From assembly GCA_900319035.1 (NCBI GenBank), contig ONMU01000010.1:1-47162 (forward strand): DNA of 47,162 nucleotides, read 5' to 3'. Of the stretch, positions 26,062-33,298 are shown piece after piece. The position numbers were made by a program, and so were the translations under genes. The stretch's first letter is position 1. Every line of letters starts with the position of its first letter. The stretch comes from an uncultured Bacteroidales bacterium (GTDB taxonomy: Bacteria; Bacteroidota; Bacteroidia; Bacteroidales; Paludibacteraceae). The notes beneath the pieces are model-generated. The model was not told where the DNA came from and searched no databases. It saw only the letters and a program-made list of their open reading frames with translations.

Positions 26062-27108
26062 TTATTTACTATTTTTCTCTAATTCTTGAAGACGCTTGAT
26101 CATATCCGGCAGCTGTTTGAAACCGACTACCGAACGTCTCCAGTTGGCAGCTTCGATAGCAGGGAAGCCAGAGTACTGACCCGGTTTGCGGATGTTTCCT
26201 GCGATACCGGTCTTAGCGCCAAAGACGCAGTTGTCCGCTACCTCGATATGTCCCGCTACGCCCACTTGACCCGTAAGGATACAATGTTTGCCGATCTTAC
26301 TGCTACCGGCTATTCCCACTTGTGCACAGAGGAACGTGGACTCGCCCACTTCCACGTTATGAGCTATCTGGACGAGGTTATCCACCTTGGCATTCTTGCG
26401 AACGATAGTCGAACCCATCATCGCTCTGTCCACACAGGTGTTAGCTCCGAGCTCTACATCATCTTCGATGATCACATTACCAATCTGCGGGATCTTACGG
26501 TTGATACCTTGTGCATCGGGTTCAAAGCCGAAACCATCTGCTCCGACCACCACGCCGCTATGCAAGATACATTGCTTGCCGACTTGGCAGTTCGCATAGA
26601 TCTTCACGCCCGAATAGAGGATCGTACCATCGCCTATGGTGACATTATCGCCAATATAGACCTGCGGATAGATCTGCACTCCTGCGCCAAGATGTACGTT
26701 CTTGCCGATATAGGCAAAAGCGCCCACGTACGCGTCTTCCGGAACGGTCACTCCTTCGCTCACAAAACTCGGCTGCTCCACGCCTTTCTTGGCAGGGAAC
26801 ATCGCCTGCGATACCATCTGCAACAACTGTCCCATTGCTCCGCGTGCGTTCTCCACTAAAATAACAGCTCCTCCTGCCTTTCCTTCACCTTCCGGAAATG
26901 TGATTTTTCCTTCCACCAAGCTGCGGGTAATAAGTATCACACCGGCCTTGGTTTTCTCCAAGAACGGCAGGTATTTCTCGTCCGTGATAAAGGTCAAGTG
27001 CTGCGCTTGAGCTTGCTCTATCGGCGCTACATCACTCACCATCGCGTTGGTGTTTCCGTACAGGGCTCCGCCCAATACTGCTGCAATTTGCTGTGCACTA
27101 AATTTCAT
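26062..27108 (-). CDS. lpxD: UDP-3-O-(3-hydroxyacyl)glucosamine N-acyltransferase
   Basis: Third acyl-transfer step of lipid A synthesis. The 348-residue protein has an N-terminal uridine-binding domain (VAPIEQAQAQHLTFI) followed by hexapeptide repeats (GKNVHLGAGVQIYPQVYIGDNVTIGDGTILYSG), the family marker GADGFGFEPD, and IAHNVEVGE with the catalytic His. The order HD hydrolase, lpxD, lpxC, lpxA on one strand with tiny gaps implies one operon. Confidence 0.97.
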   Translation of the reverse strand: MKFSAQQIAAVLGGALYGNTNAMVSDVAPIEQAQAQHLTFITDEKYLPFLEKTKAGVILITRSLVEGKITFPEGEGKAGGAVILVENARGAMGQLLQMVSQAMFPAKKGVEQPSFVSEGVTVPEDAYVGAFAYIGKNVHLGAGVQIYPQVYIGDNVTIGDGTILYSGVKIYANCQVGKQCILHSGVVVGADGFGFEPDAQGINRKIPQIGNVIIEDDVELGANTCVDRAMMGSTIVRKNAKVDNLVQIAHNVEVGESTFLCAQVGIAGSSKIGKHCILTGQVGVAGHIEVADNCVFGAKTGIAGNIRKPGQYSGFPAIEAANWRRSVVGFKQLPDMIKRLQELEKNSK

Positions 27109-27112
27109 ATCT

Positions 27113-27147
27113 AACGATTTAACAATTTAACAATTTAACGGTTTAAC
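27113..27147. repeat. TTTAAC tandem repeat, period 8
   Basis: Four copies of AACnnTTT with period 8 fill the gap before lpxD and run over the last codons of the HD gene (encoding its terminal LNR). Same class as 1291-1322. Confidence 0.75.
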
Positions 27148-28451
27148 CGAAAGCGAAAGAGGTATAACTTCTTGGGTTTTCTCGTCAGCGCTGCAAGATC
27201 GAGTATCTCGCTGGCATCAGAGATGTCACGGATAGTACCATCCGAGTACAATATATCGATCGAGTCGGCTTTCTCCGAATAGGTATTGCTGGTAGACACG
27301 TGCTCACTCCAACAATAAGAAGCCTCTTCTTCGCTTATGCCCAATGCCTGTGCGTAACACTCGTTAAGCGCTTTCTGCTGCTCTGCCGTCAAAGGAGCAT
27401 CCAACTGCTCGCCTCGGAAGAGCTGACGGTTGATAAAACTACGACTCAACGCACTCAGCACTTTGTCCTCGCTGCTGATCCACGCCTTGATAGCGCACAG
27501 CACATCGTTGTCATCCAAGAGCGCATACTGCTCCAAGGCTTCGCTCGTCGGACTGAAATAATCGTGCCCCTTGGGGGCTAAGAACATATCGAACGTCACT
27601 TTCTGATACAGGAAATACCGCAAAGCCGGAGAGCAGAACAAAGGCATTCCGCCTCGTGCCAACTCTTTCGCTCTTGAGAGGATCTTGATCAGATGCTGCT
27701 CTGCCGCCACAGAGGTCTTATGCAGATAGACCTGCCAATACATCAGACGACGAGCCACAAGGAATTTCTCCACCGAGTAGATACCTTTCACTTGTACCAC
27801 CAGACGGTCGTCACGGACGTCCAACATCTTCAAGAGACGCTCACTCGCCACACGACCTTCCTGCACGCCGGTAAAGAACGAATCACGGCAAAGGTAATCC
27901 ATTCGATCCACATCCAGCTGACTCGAAATCAACTGATGCAAGAAATGTTTGGGATATTCGTTCTTGAATATCGCTATCGCCATGTCAAGAGGCTTATGAC
28001 TTTCAACTTTCGACTCTTCAACTTCTCTCAACTCTAAACTCTCAACTCTCAACTTATAGAGATCTTCATTAATGCGCTCCATCATCAGCAGCGATATATC
28101 TTCGTGCGTCACGCCGTCCACGAGAGTATGCTCCAACACATGGGAGAAAGGTCCGTGACCGATGTCGTGCAGCAGAATAGCTATCATAGCTGCCGTTGCT
28201 TCCTCGTCCGTGATCTCCACACCTTTGAGCCGCAGCGAATTGATCGCCTCGTGCATCAGATGCATCGCTCCCAAGGAGTGTCCGAAACGGCTATGCAAGG
28301 CACCCGGATACACCAGATACGAGAGACCCAACTGACGAATTCGGTTCAAACGCTGCACATAAGGATGCTGTAACACATCGTAGATCAGCTCGTTCGGTAT
28401 AGACAGAAAACCGAACACGGGGTCATTAATTATCTTGCGTTTATTGGCCAT
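27135..28451 (-). CDS. HD-domain phosphohydrolase (YdhJ/SAMHD1-like)
   Basis: A 438-residue metal-dependent hydrolase. The HD residues are in RFGHSLGAMHLMHEAI and LLHDIGHGPFSHVLEH, and the later Asp lies in LDVDRMDYLCRDS. The family includes dNTP triphosphohydrolases, but the substrate is unproven. It commonly precedes lpxD in Bacteroidales, and the arrangement here agrees. Residues about 128-150 (YKLRVESLELREVEESKVES) are a low-complexity insertion encoded by TTGAGAG-type tandem repeats at 28004-28058. Confidence 0.88.
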   Translation of the reverse strand: MANKRKIINDPVFGFLSIPNELIYDVLQHPYVQRLNRIRQLGLSYLVYPGALHSRFGHSLGAMHLMHEAINSLRLKGVEITDEEATAAMIAILLHDIGHGPFSHVLEHTLVDGVTHEDISLLMMERINEDLYKLRVESLELREVEESKVESHKPLDMAIAIFKNEYPKHFLHQLISSQLDVDRMDYLCRDSFFTGVQEGRVASERLLKMLDVRDDRLVVQVKGIYSVEKFLVARRLMYWQVYLHKTSVAAEQHLIKILSRAKELARGGMPLFCSPALRYFLYQKVTFDMFLAPKGHDYFSPTSEALEQYALLDDNDVLCAIKAWISSEDKVLSALSRSFINRQLFRGEQLDAPLTAEQQKALNECYAQALGISEEEASYCWSEHVSTSNTYSEKADSIDILYSDGTIRDISDASEILDLAALTRKPKKLYLFRFRLNR

Positions 28452-28490
28452 GAATAGTCTTGTTTGTTATATAGGACACAAATTCCGCTG

Positions 28491-28522
28491 CAAAGGTACA
28501 AAAAATTTCTCACATATGCAAG
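28491..28522 (-). promoter_or_regulatory. -33/-7 promoter of the HD hydrolase-lpxD-lpxC-lpxA operon
   Basis: Minus strand: CTTG (28519-28522), 20 bases, TACCTTTG (28491-28498). It is divergent from the DUF3791 promoter. Confidence 0.7.
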
Positions 28523-28620
28523 CGCGCGTGCATTTTTATTATGTTTTTGTTAGGATTTTGTCAAAAATTGTGCTCCTAAGTGCAGATTTTTTTGCCTCTG
28601 TCCGAAAAAAGAGAAATTTA

Positions 28621-28652
28621 TTTGCACATATCAGAAAAAAGTTGTACCTTTG
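28621..28652 (+). promoter_or_regulatory. -33/-7 promoter of the DUF3791 cassette
   Basis: TTTG (28621-28624), 20 bases, TACCTTTG (28645-28652). Confidence 0.8.
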
Positions 28653-28680
28653 CAACCGAATTTGCAAAGATATACAAAAT

Positions 28681-28905
28681 ATGGCATATAACAAGTATGA
28701 CAAATTGGAATGGACGCTGATTTTCGTAAGCGAGTTTGGTAAGCGTTTCGGGTTGTCACTCAAGCAGGCATTTAACTACTTGAGCCGCTACCAAGGTATC
28801 GCGTTTGTGGACAGCCACTATGACTACGTGCACACGCAATCCTTTTCGTCTATGGTCAACGATATGGCGGAGTATTGCCATAAAAACGGAGGAGCACTTG
28901 TATGA
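28681..28905 (+). CDS. DUF3791-family small protein
   Basis: A 74-residue protein. The pattern FVSEFGKRFGLSLKQAFNYLSRYQGIAFVDSHYDYVHTQSFSSMVND, ending in a GG motif, is that of DUF3791. This Bacteroides-rich family sits beside DUF3990 proteins in what are thought to be toxin-antitoxin-like cassettes. ATG 28681 follows the promoter closely; a longer upstream frame crosses the promoter and is rejected. The stop overlaps the next ATG (ATGA). Confidence 0.8.
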   Translation: MAYNKYDKLEWTLIFVSEFGKRFGLSLKQAFNYLSRYQGIAFVDSHYDYVHTQSFSSMVNDMAEYCHKNGGALV

Positions 28906-28955
28906 TTCTATATCACGGCACCGAACGCACCATCAAACTATTGAAAAAACTATGA
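28902..28955 (+). pseudogene. Remnant of a DUF3990-type gene (17 codons)
   Basis: ATG 28902 overlaps the DUF3791 stop and encodes MILYHGTERTIKLLKKL. MILYHGT is how DUF3990 proteins usually begin, but the frame stops after 17 codons and the rest (normally about 150 residues) is gone. Translational coupling to both neighbours (ATGA at each side) is preserved. It could instead be a real small peptide. Confidence 0.45.
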
Positions 28956-29173
28956 GCGAGATAGATCAAATGAAACTGGACATGGTGACGAAATTAGCTT
29001 CGTTACTCATGGAAGAACAACCGGAACTGACGATGGAGCAAGCACTATCTATCGTGCTCAATTCAGATACATACCAACGCCTGTTGGAGGATAATACCAC
29101 ACTTTATTACCAAAGTCCCCGATATGTCTTCTCCTTCCTTCAAACGGAGTTGCAGACAGGCAAAGTTGGATAA
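28952..29173 (+). CDS. Small cassette protein (LYYQSPRYV family)
   Basis: A 73-residue protein: an N-terminal helix (LDMVTKLASLLMEEQPELTMEQALSIVLNS) followed by TLYYQSPRYVFSFLQTELQTGK. This signature (a short-lived Asn-Ser-x-Thr-Tyr helix and LYxQSPxYVxxxLxxEL) occurs in the small partner of DUF3791/DUF3990 cassettes. Its start overlaps the DUF3990 remnant. Function unknown; it may be an antitoxin-like component. Confidence 0.65.
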   Translation: MSEIDQMKLDMVTKLASLLMEEQPELTMEQALSIVLNSDTYQRLLEDNTTLYYQSPRYVFSFLQTELQTGKVG

Positions 29174-29265
29174 ATTCACGCCCCTCTCCTAGACGTTAAA
29201 CCCGGATCAATCTATCAGCCAATCTTGACCGATTAAAAAATATCAAATCAACCAACCACCAGCCG

Positions 29266-30222
29266 ATGACAAAAAACATACTAATATTAGGGAATGGTTT
29301 TGATTTAGATTTAGGCTTAAAAACCAAATATTCAGACTTTGCCAATTCTAGTTTTTGGCCTTGTAATGATGGCGATAGTATTCCTCATTTAGAAGAATAT
29401 TTGGAGAAAAAAAGAGATACTGAGGCTTGGTTTGATATAGAGAATGAATTGCTGAATTATGCGACAACAGAGGCTCAACAAAGATATAGCCCTTTTGGGA
29501 GTGCAAAATATAATGCAACCGAAGATATGGCTTATTTTGCTAAATTACAAGATGCATTATGTAAGTATATATTGAAACAGCAACAAAATGAAATAGCAAA
29601 AAAATCAGTTGCAAGTCAAGTTCTCAGAGCAATAATCAACAATGGATATTTTGAATCTTTCTATTCTTTTAATTATACTAATATCAATACTATAGCAAAG
29701 AAATTGGGAATCAATAAACCCAAGAATTGTGTTTATATTCATGGAAATGCGGATAGTAATTCTATTATTTTAGGTGTTGATGAATCAAAACTGTTAAAAG
29801 GATATGAGTTATTGCATAAAACAATGAGTCCGCATTACAGCTCACATAATATTTTTAATGACCTTTCAGCTGCAAGCGAGGTTGTGATTTTCGGATTGTC
29901 ATTTGGCAAAATTGATTATACATACCTTGATAGATTTTTCAAATCACAATCAGAACGGGAGCCTATAGATGAAAAACTTAAAAAGCATATTACCATATTC
30001 ACAAAGGATGAGAATTCAAGAGTTGATGTCTTGAATAGATTAGAAGCTATGGGGGTTAACAGACAAAATTTGTACACTCAATCGTATTTTCAAATTATTC
30101 GAACAAACGATGATTCAGATATGAATCTCCTAAATGAATTCAAGATTAGACTGAGAGAGCAAAGAAAGAATATAGAAACGGAGAGAGCTTTAGAAACAAC
30201 GGCTCGAATCATACGTGTTTAA
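29266..30222 (+). CDS. AbiH-family abortive-infection protein
   Basis: A 318-residue protein of the AbiH phage-defence family. The start ILILGNGFDLDLGLKTKYSDFANS is the diagnostic motif. Further conserved pieces are FYSFNYTNI, CVYIHGNADSNSIILGVDE and VVIFGLSFGKIDYTYLDRFF. The single gene AbiH aborts phage growth in lactococci by an unknown mechanism. The sequence is markedly AT-rich: 29281-29340 holds only 16 G or C. Nearby core genes are much richer, which suggests transfer. Not preceded by an obvious -33/-7 promoter. Confidence 0.9.
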   Translation: MTKNILILGNGFDLDLGLKTKYSDFANSSFWPCNDGDSIPHLEEYLEKKRDTEAWFDIENELLNYATTEAQQRYSPFGSAKYNATEDMAYFAKLQDALCKYILKQQQNEIAKKSVASQVLRAIINNGYFESFYSFNYTNINTIAKKLGINKPKNCVYIHGNADSNSIILGVDESKLLKGYELLHKTMSPHYSSHNIFNDLSAASEVVIFGLSFGKIDYTYLDRFFKSQSEREPIDEKLKKHITIFTKDENSRVDVLNRLEAMGVNRQNLYTQSYFQIIRTNDDSDMNLLNEFKIRLREQRKNIETERALETTARIIRV

Positions 30223-30289
30223 ATTAAAAGTTTGCACGTAATTATACAATGTGTAATTATGAACTAAATTCGTTCTTACTAAAAAAAAT

Positions 30290-31477
30290 ATGACTGAAAT
30301 ATATTTAAAAGATTATCTTTCCGAAACAGCATTTGAACTTATTAAAGATCGAGCATATTGGAAGATAAATAAAAATAGTGATCTCCCATGGGATGATTCT
30401 TCATACCAATTGGCAGAGAGTGATTACAGTGGGAGTTGGCGGTGTAATGTAGTTCATGCCCATAAAGGAGATGTGTTAGTTACAATTATGCTATCTGATT
30501 CAAATGAAGATTCTAATGTCGGCATTTTCTCATTTACTATACAAGCTCAAAGGGAGGGGTTCTACGTTACAACTTATCCTTTACAATATAACAACTGGAA
30601 ACATACATATTGGGATAAAGCAGAAGAGATCATCAATGGAATAAAATTCCTTGCCTTTGAGACCATTGATGAATGGGAAGATTATTACTTTTCCAACATT
30701 CAGAAATATTCTTCTTTAGTGGATGAGGATTTATTTGAGGGGAAAAAAGTGATAAAGTGGAATCAAGGTAATCGGGAACAGAATGAGTTTGCGTTTAGTT
30801 TAAATGCTAGTGATAGTATATTTATAGAAACTAGTGAATTAGGTGTCTTTTTAAAATATTATTGGAATTCATCCGTAAGAAGAAAAAGCGAATCTGGGGT
30901 TGGTGATACCATTGTTCTGCTTTTGGATAATAAAGAGCAAATAAGTTTTGTAGCAAAGGACTATCCCGTAAAAAGCGGGAAAAAATTTTTTTATCAATTT
31001 CAGATTACTCAGGACATTATAGATAAATTATGTTCACATACTATTTGTGCAATAAAAAAAACATTTGCAAATGGTGATGAACCACAAAAACTTGTTTGCA
31101 CCCCTTATTGTACTATAATTTTTAGAATTTGGCTCAAGAAACATATGCAAATTTGCGAGCAATTAGGATATAGGCCAAATGATGAAATTGAAGAAGAAAT
31201 AAAGACAGAAGCTAATTGCTTCGTTTATCTAATGTTAGATGAAATAAACGGATATTATAAAATCGGAATCAGTAACAATCCTAAGTATCGAGAGCGGACG
31301 CTTCAAAGTGAAAAGCCATCAATTAAATTAATATGTGCAAAGGAATTTCCAAGTAGAAGGATAGCCGAAGCGATCGAAAGTGCTTTACATAAAGCATATA
31401 CCGCAGAACATCTACGAGGAGAATGGTTTAACTTGACGGCTAAAGATGTCCAAGAGATAACTCAAACACTCGCGTAA
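30290..31477 (+). CDS. Unknown protein with C-terminal GIY-YIG/T5orf172-type domain
   Basis: A 395-residue protein, equally AT-rich. Residues about 305-390 match the T5orf172 (GIY-YIG-like nuclease) pattern: CFVYLMLDEINGYYKIGIS, NPKYRERTLQSEKPSIKL, AEAIESALHKAYTAEHLRGEWFNL, with the expected Tyr, Arg and Glu. The N-terminal 300 residues (WKINKNSDLPWDDSSYQL, SFTIQAQREGFYVTTYPLQYNNWKHTYWD, VFLKYYWNS) are not recognised and are probably mixed alpha/beta. It lies 67 bases after the AbiH gene on the same strand and ends at a terminator. It is plausibly a defence effector partnered with AbiH. Confidence 0.7.
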   Translation: MTEIYLKDYLSETAFELIKDRAYWKINKNSDLPWDDSSYQLAESDYSGSWRCNVVHAHKGDVLVTIMLSDSNEDSNVGIFSFTIQAQREGFYVTTYPLQYNNWKHTYWDKAEEIINGIKFLAFETIDEWEDYYFSNIQKYSSLVDEDLFEGKKVIKWNQGNREQNEFAFSLNASDSIFIETSELGVFLKYYWNSSVRRKSESGVGDTIVLLLDNKEQISFVAKDYPVKSGKKFFYQFQITQDIIDKLCSHTICAIKKTFANGDEPQKLVCTPYCTIIFRIWLKKHMQICEQLGYRPNDEIEEEIKTEANCFVYLMLDEINGYYKIGISNNPKYRERTLQSEKPSIKLICAKEFPSRRIAEAIESALHKAYTAEHLRGEWFNLTAKDVQEITQTLA

Positions 31478-31492
31478 AACAAACATTGAAAG

Positions 31493-31520
31493 CGTCTTCA
31501 TACGTAGAAGACGTTTTTTT
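31493..31520 (+). terminator. Rho-independent terminator of the AbiH pair
   Basis: CGTCTTC (31493-31499), a loop of seven bases, GAAGACG (31507-31513), then seven T. Confidence 0.85.
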
Positions 31521-31634
31521 GTTTTATTTTTATCTCTCGCTTCGCGAAAAAGAAAGCCTTTTTGAACCATTTTGGGATATTGGACTGATAAAAAAATCCT
31601 CTTCGATTTTTGCTGCTTGTATAAAAATTTGCAA

Positions 31635-31738
31635 TGAGACTTTGAGACTATGAGACTCTTCTTCCGCTAATTCGCTCTTTTTGTGAAGGAATCGTTTCCA
31701 TTATGAAATCTCAATAGTCTCATAGTCTCATAGTCTCA
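31635..31738. repeat. Triple-iteron inverted unit C (TGAGAC x3 ... GTCTCA x3)
   Basis: TGAGAC at 31635, 31643 and 31651 is mirrored by GTCTCA at 31717, 31725 and 31733; all steps are 8. The arms of about 23 bases pair with one mismatch. The 57-base interior has no recognisable gene. Confidence 0.9.
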
Positions 31739-31751
31739 CGTACATTTTTTG

Positions 31752-31816
31752 TTCTGACCGTTCTGACCGTTTTGACCATTTCTCCCCCAAAACGGTCAAT
31801 ATGGTCAATATGGTCA
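31752..31816. repeat. Triple-iteron inverted unit D (TGACCG x3 ... TGGTCA x3)
   Basis: TGACCG, TGACCG and TGACCA at 31755, 31764 and 31773 are mirrored by CGGTCA, TGGTCA and TGGTCA at 31793, 31802 and 31811; all steps are 9. The loop is about ten bases (C-rich). Confidence 0.9.
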
Positions 31817-31842
31817 TGTACTTTTTTATACCATTTTTTTGC

Positions 31843-31906
31843 TTTGCACTTTTTGCACTTTCTGCACTTTCACGTATCAAAGTGCAAATAGTGCAAATAG
31901 TGCAAT
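31843..31906. repeat. Triple-iteron inverted unit E (TGCACT x3 ... GTGCA x3)
   Basis: TGCACT at 31845, 31854 and 31863 is mirrored by AGTGCAAAT at 31881, 31890 and 31899; all steps are 9. The loop is ACGTATC-like, about ten bases. Confidence 0.9.
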
Positions 31907-32012
31907 GTCATTTTTTTATAACTACGGACATTTTCTTTTCCCCATTCTTTTTCTCCTTTCTATATAGTATTATATACATAGTATATAATACAGAGCGTTT
32001 TAATCTTTAGTT

Positions 32013-32087
32013 ATTCGTTATATATTCGTTATATATTCGTTAATCATTCTCGGTACTGGAACGGACTCGGAACGGAGGCGGAACGGA
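32013..32087. repeat. Triple-iteron unit F (ATTCGTT x3 then GGAACGGA x3, period 11)
   Basis: ATTCGTT at 32013, 32024 and 32035 is followed by AACGGA at 32060, 32071 and 32082; all steps are 11. In RNA, UUCGUU pairs with AACGGA using one G-U wobble, so this is the same architecture with strand-specific complementarity. An AT-rich tract (about 31958-31992) precedes it. Confidence 0.7.
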
Positions 32088-32228
32088 ACAGGCATCTTAC
32101 GGGCACGTACAGGATGCTTAATAATCGTTCGAACATAGTGAGATAAGAACTACATGCGAGTGGTTTTGGCAGGTAATCGGAAGACGCATGGATTCTTGGA
32201 GTTTGTGCGGTGGTACTTCGACCTCCTC

Positions 32229-32244
32229 CCCCATCACGATGGGG
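32229..32244. other. Perfect hairpin CCCCATC-AC-GATGGGG
   Basis: A 7-base stem with a two-base loop in the otherwise unassigned stretch 32088-32290. Short frames on both strands there do not resemble proteins I know. Confidence 0.6.
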
Positions 32245-32290
32245 ACCCTTTCGAACGTACAGTCGCGTCTTGCCGGACATATGTAAGGGC

Positions 32291-32418
32291 GGGTCATTTT
32301 TCGCTAAGTCTAAAGACTTTCGTATTAAATGTGCCTATAAGTCATTTTATGCCAGCATAAATGCCCCATATGCTCATTTAATACATAAAATTCGATTTTA
32401 TTTAGCGAAAAATGACCC
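32291..32418. repeat. Nested 128-base inverted repeat (possible non-autonomous element)
   Basis: Outer perfect 17-base arms: GGGTCATTTTTCGCTAA (32291-32307) and its complement (32402-32418). Inside are GTATTAAATG (32322-32331) with CATTTAATAC (32375-32384), and ATTTTATGC (32344-32352) with GCATAAAT (32355-32362). Opposed side hairpins branch between the stems: AGTC-TAAA-GACT (32307-32318) and ATAAAAT-TCG-ATTTTAT (32385-32401). The fold is cloverleaf-like. It ends seven bases before the -33 box of the tRNA promoter. There is no gene inside. Confidence 0.85.
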
Positions 32419-32424
32419 GAATGC

Positions 32425-32455
32425 TTGCATATGTGAAATTTTTGTTGTACCTTTG
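32425..32455 (+). promoter_or_regulatory. -33/-7 promoter of the intron-bearing tRNA-Leu
   Basis: TTG (32425-32427), 20 bases, TACCTTTG (32448-32455). Confidence 0.75.
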
Positions 32456-32533
32456 CAGCCGATTTTGAAATCTACCCCCGTTTGGAGCGCCAAACGATGC
32501 CGCGATGGTGGAATAGGTAGACACGAAGGACTT

Positions 32534-33218
32534 TGACGAAACATTGGAGTTTATGAGTAAACGAAAATGGACAGATCAGGATTTTGTAGAAGCAGTACGT
32601 ACAAGTTATTCTTACGCGCAAGTAATTGAAAAATTACATTTGCGAGTAGCCGGTAGCAACTACGACACTGTGAAACGCAAAATTCAAGAGTTACACCTCG
32701 ACACGTCTCACATGACAGGAAAAGGTTGGAACCAAGGAGCACGGTATAAACCTCTCCGAGAGCCTCAACCGCTCAGTGAGATTTTGGTGGCACATTCAAC
32801 ATTTGTTAACGCAAATCATCTGCGCGAACGATTGTTACGCGAAGGTATCAAGCAACACAAATGCGAATGTTGCGGACTGACAGAATGGTTAGGGCAACCT
32901 ATTGCATTGGAGTTACATCACATCAATGCCATACGGGATGACCAACGATTAGAAAATCTTCAACTGTTGTGCCCCAATTGTCACGCACTAACTGACAATT
33001 ATCGAGGAAAGAACAAAGGTAAAGAGTGCTCAGGTCGAAAGGCTTGAAGTAGAAGTGGGCTAATTCGGTGAATGGAACAGCCTTTAAATGTTCAGAACGC
33101 CGAGCTAAGTGGCGGTAACGCCTAAATGTGTAGAGACTATATACCCACAACCTAAGTCCTCTGGATAAGGTTAAGACATAGTCCAAGCAGACGCTGAATG
33201 ATCGGCAGCGAATGTATG
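32534..33218 (+). ncRNA. Group I self-splicing intron in the tRNA-Leu anticodon
   Basis: 685 bases ending in the conserved G (33218). P1 can be drawn: exon GGACTT with the internal guide GAGTTT (32547-32552), giving the required U-G pair at the 5' splice site. Core elements after the reading frame: P-like AATTCGGTGAA (33062-33072), Q-like AACGCCGAGCTAAG (33096-33109), R-like GTGTAGAGACTATA (33128-33141) and S-like AAGACATAGTCC (33173-33184). P7 forms from GACTAT with ATAGTC. The insertion site is the one used in cyanobacterial tRNA-Leu(UAA) introns. The 495-base HNH gene sits between P1 and the core. Confidence 0.9.
32553..33047 (+). CDS. HNH homing endonuclease encoded in the group I intron
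   Basis: A 164-residue protein. The N-terminal part (MSKRKWTDQDFVEAVRTSYSYAQVIEKLHL, then TVKRKIQELHLDTSHMTGKGWNQG) is a DNA-binding helical region seen in many HNH nucleases. The C-terminal part is the HNH motif with zinc-binding pairs: CECCGL, LELHHINAIRDDQRLENLQLLCPNCHALTDN, the paired histidines and the final Asn/His. Homing endonucleases cut intronless alleles to drive intron spread. ATG 32553 comes immediately after the internal guide sequence of the intron; a TTG three codons earlier lies within that guide. Confidence 0.92.
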   Translation: MSKRKWTDQDFVEAVRTSYSYAQVIEKLHLRVAGSNYDTVKRKIQELHLDTSHMTGKGWNQGARYKPLREPQPLSEILVAHSTFVNANHLRERLLREGIKQHKCECCGLTEWLGQPIALELHHINAIRDDQRLENLQLLCPNCHALTDNYRGKNKGKECSGRKA

Positions 33219-33298
33219 AAAATCCTTTGGCCAGTGATGGCTGTGCCGGTTCGACCCCGGCTCGCGGTACTAAACAATCACCTCAATCCCTTTTTATT

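Larger units (their letters stand above)
32499..33269 (+). tRNA. tRNA-Leu(UAA), split by a group I intron
   Basis: The 5' exon is 32499-32533 (acceptor GCCGCGA, D-arm with TGGTGGAATAGGTAGACACG). The 3' exon is 33219-33269 (long variable arm around GGCCAGTGATGGCTGT, T-arm GCCGGTTCGACCCCGGC, acceptor TCGCGGT, discriminator A). Joining CTT to AAAATCC gives an anticodon loop CTTAAAA, so the anticodon is UAA and the intron lies between U34 and A35. The acceptor pair 1-72 is a G-U. CCA is not encoded (CTA follows). No second leucine tRNA is in this window, so whether this gene is essential cannot be judged. Confidence 0.93.

Noticed and set aside
30965-30985. CCCG...CGGG palindrome within the GIY-YIG-tailed gene, and a similar one near 12497 in the helical-repeat gene
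   Set aside because: Both lie inside well-supported coding sequence and are short enough to be chance; not counted with the intergenic mini-hairpins.
31635-32087. Ordinary transcription terminators
   Set aside because: The units have six-fold repeated arms, long loops in one case (57 bases) and mostly no T-run in the right place; a real terminator already ends the upstream gene at 31493-31520.
32044-32360. Short frames on both strands between unit F and the tRNA
   Set aside because: No family resemblance, no promoter, and they run into the inverted repeat at 32291-32418.
32291-32418. Insertion sequence
   Set aside because: There is no transposase gene and no clear target duplication; at most it is a non-autonomous element.
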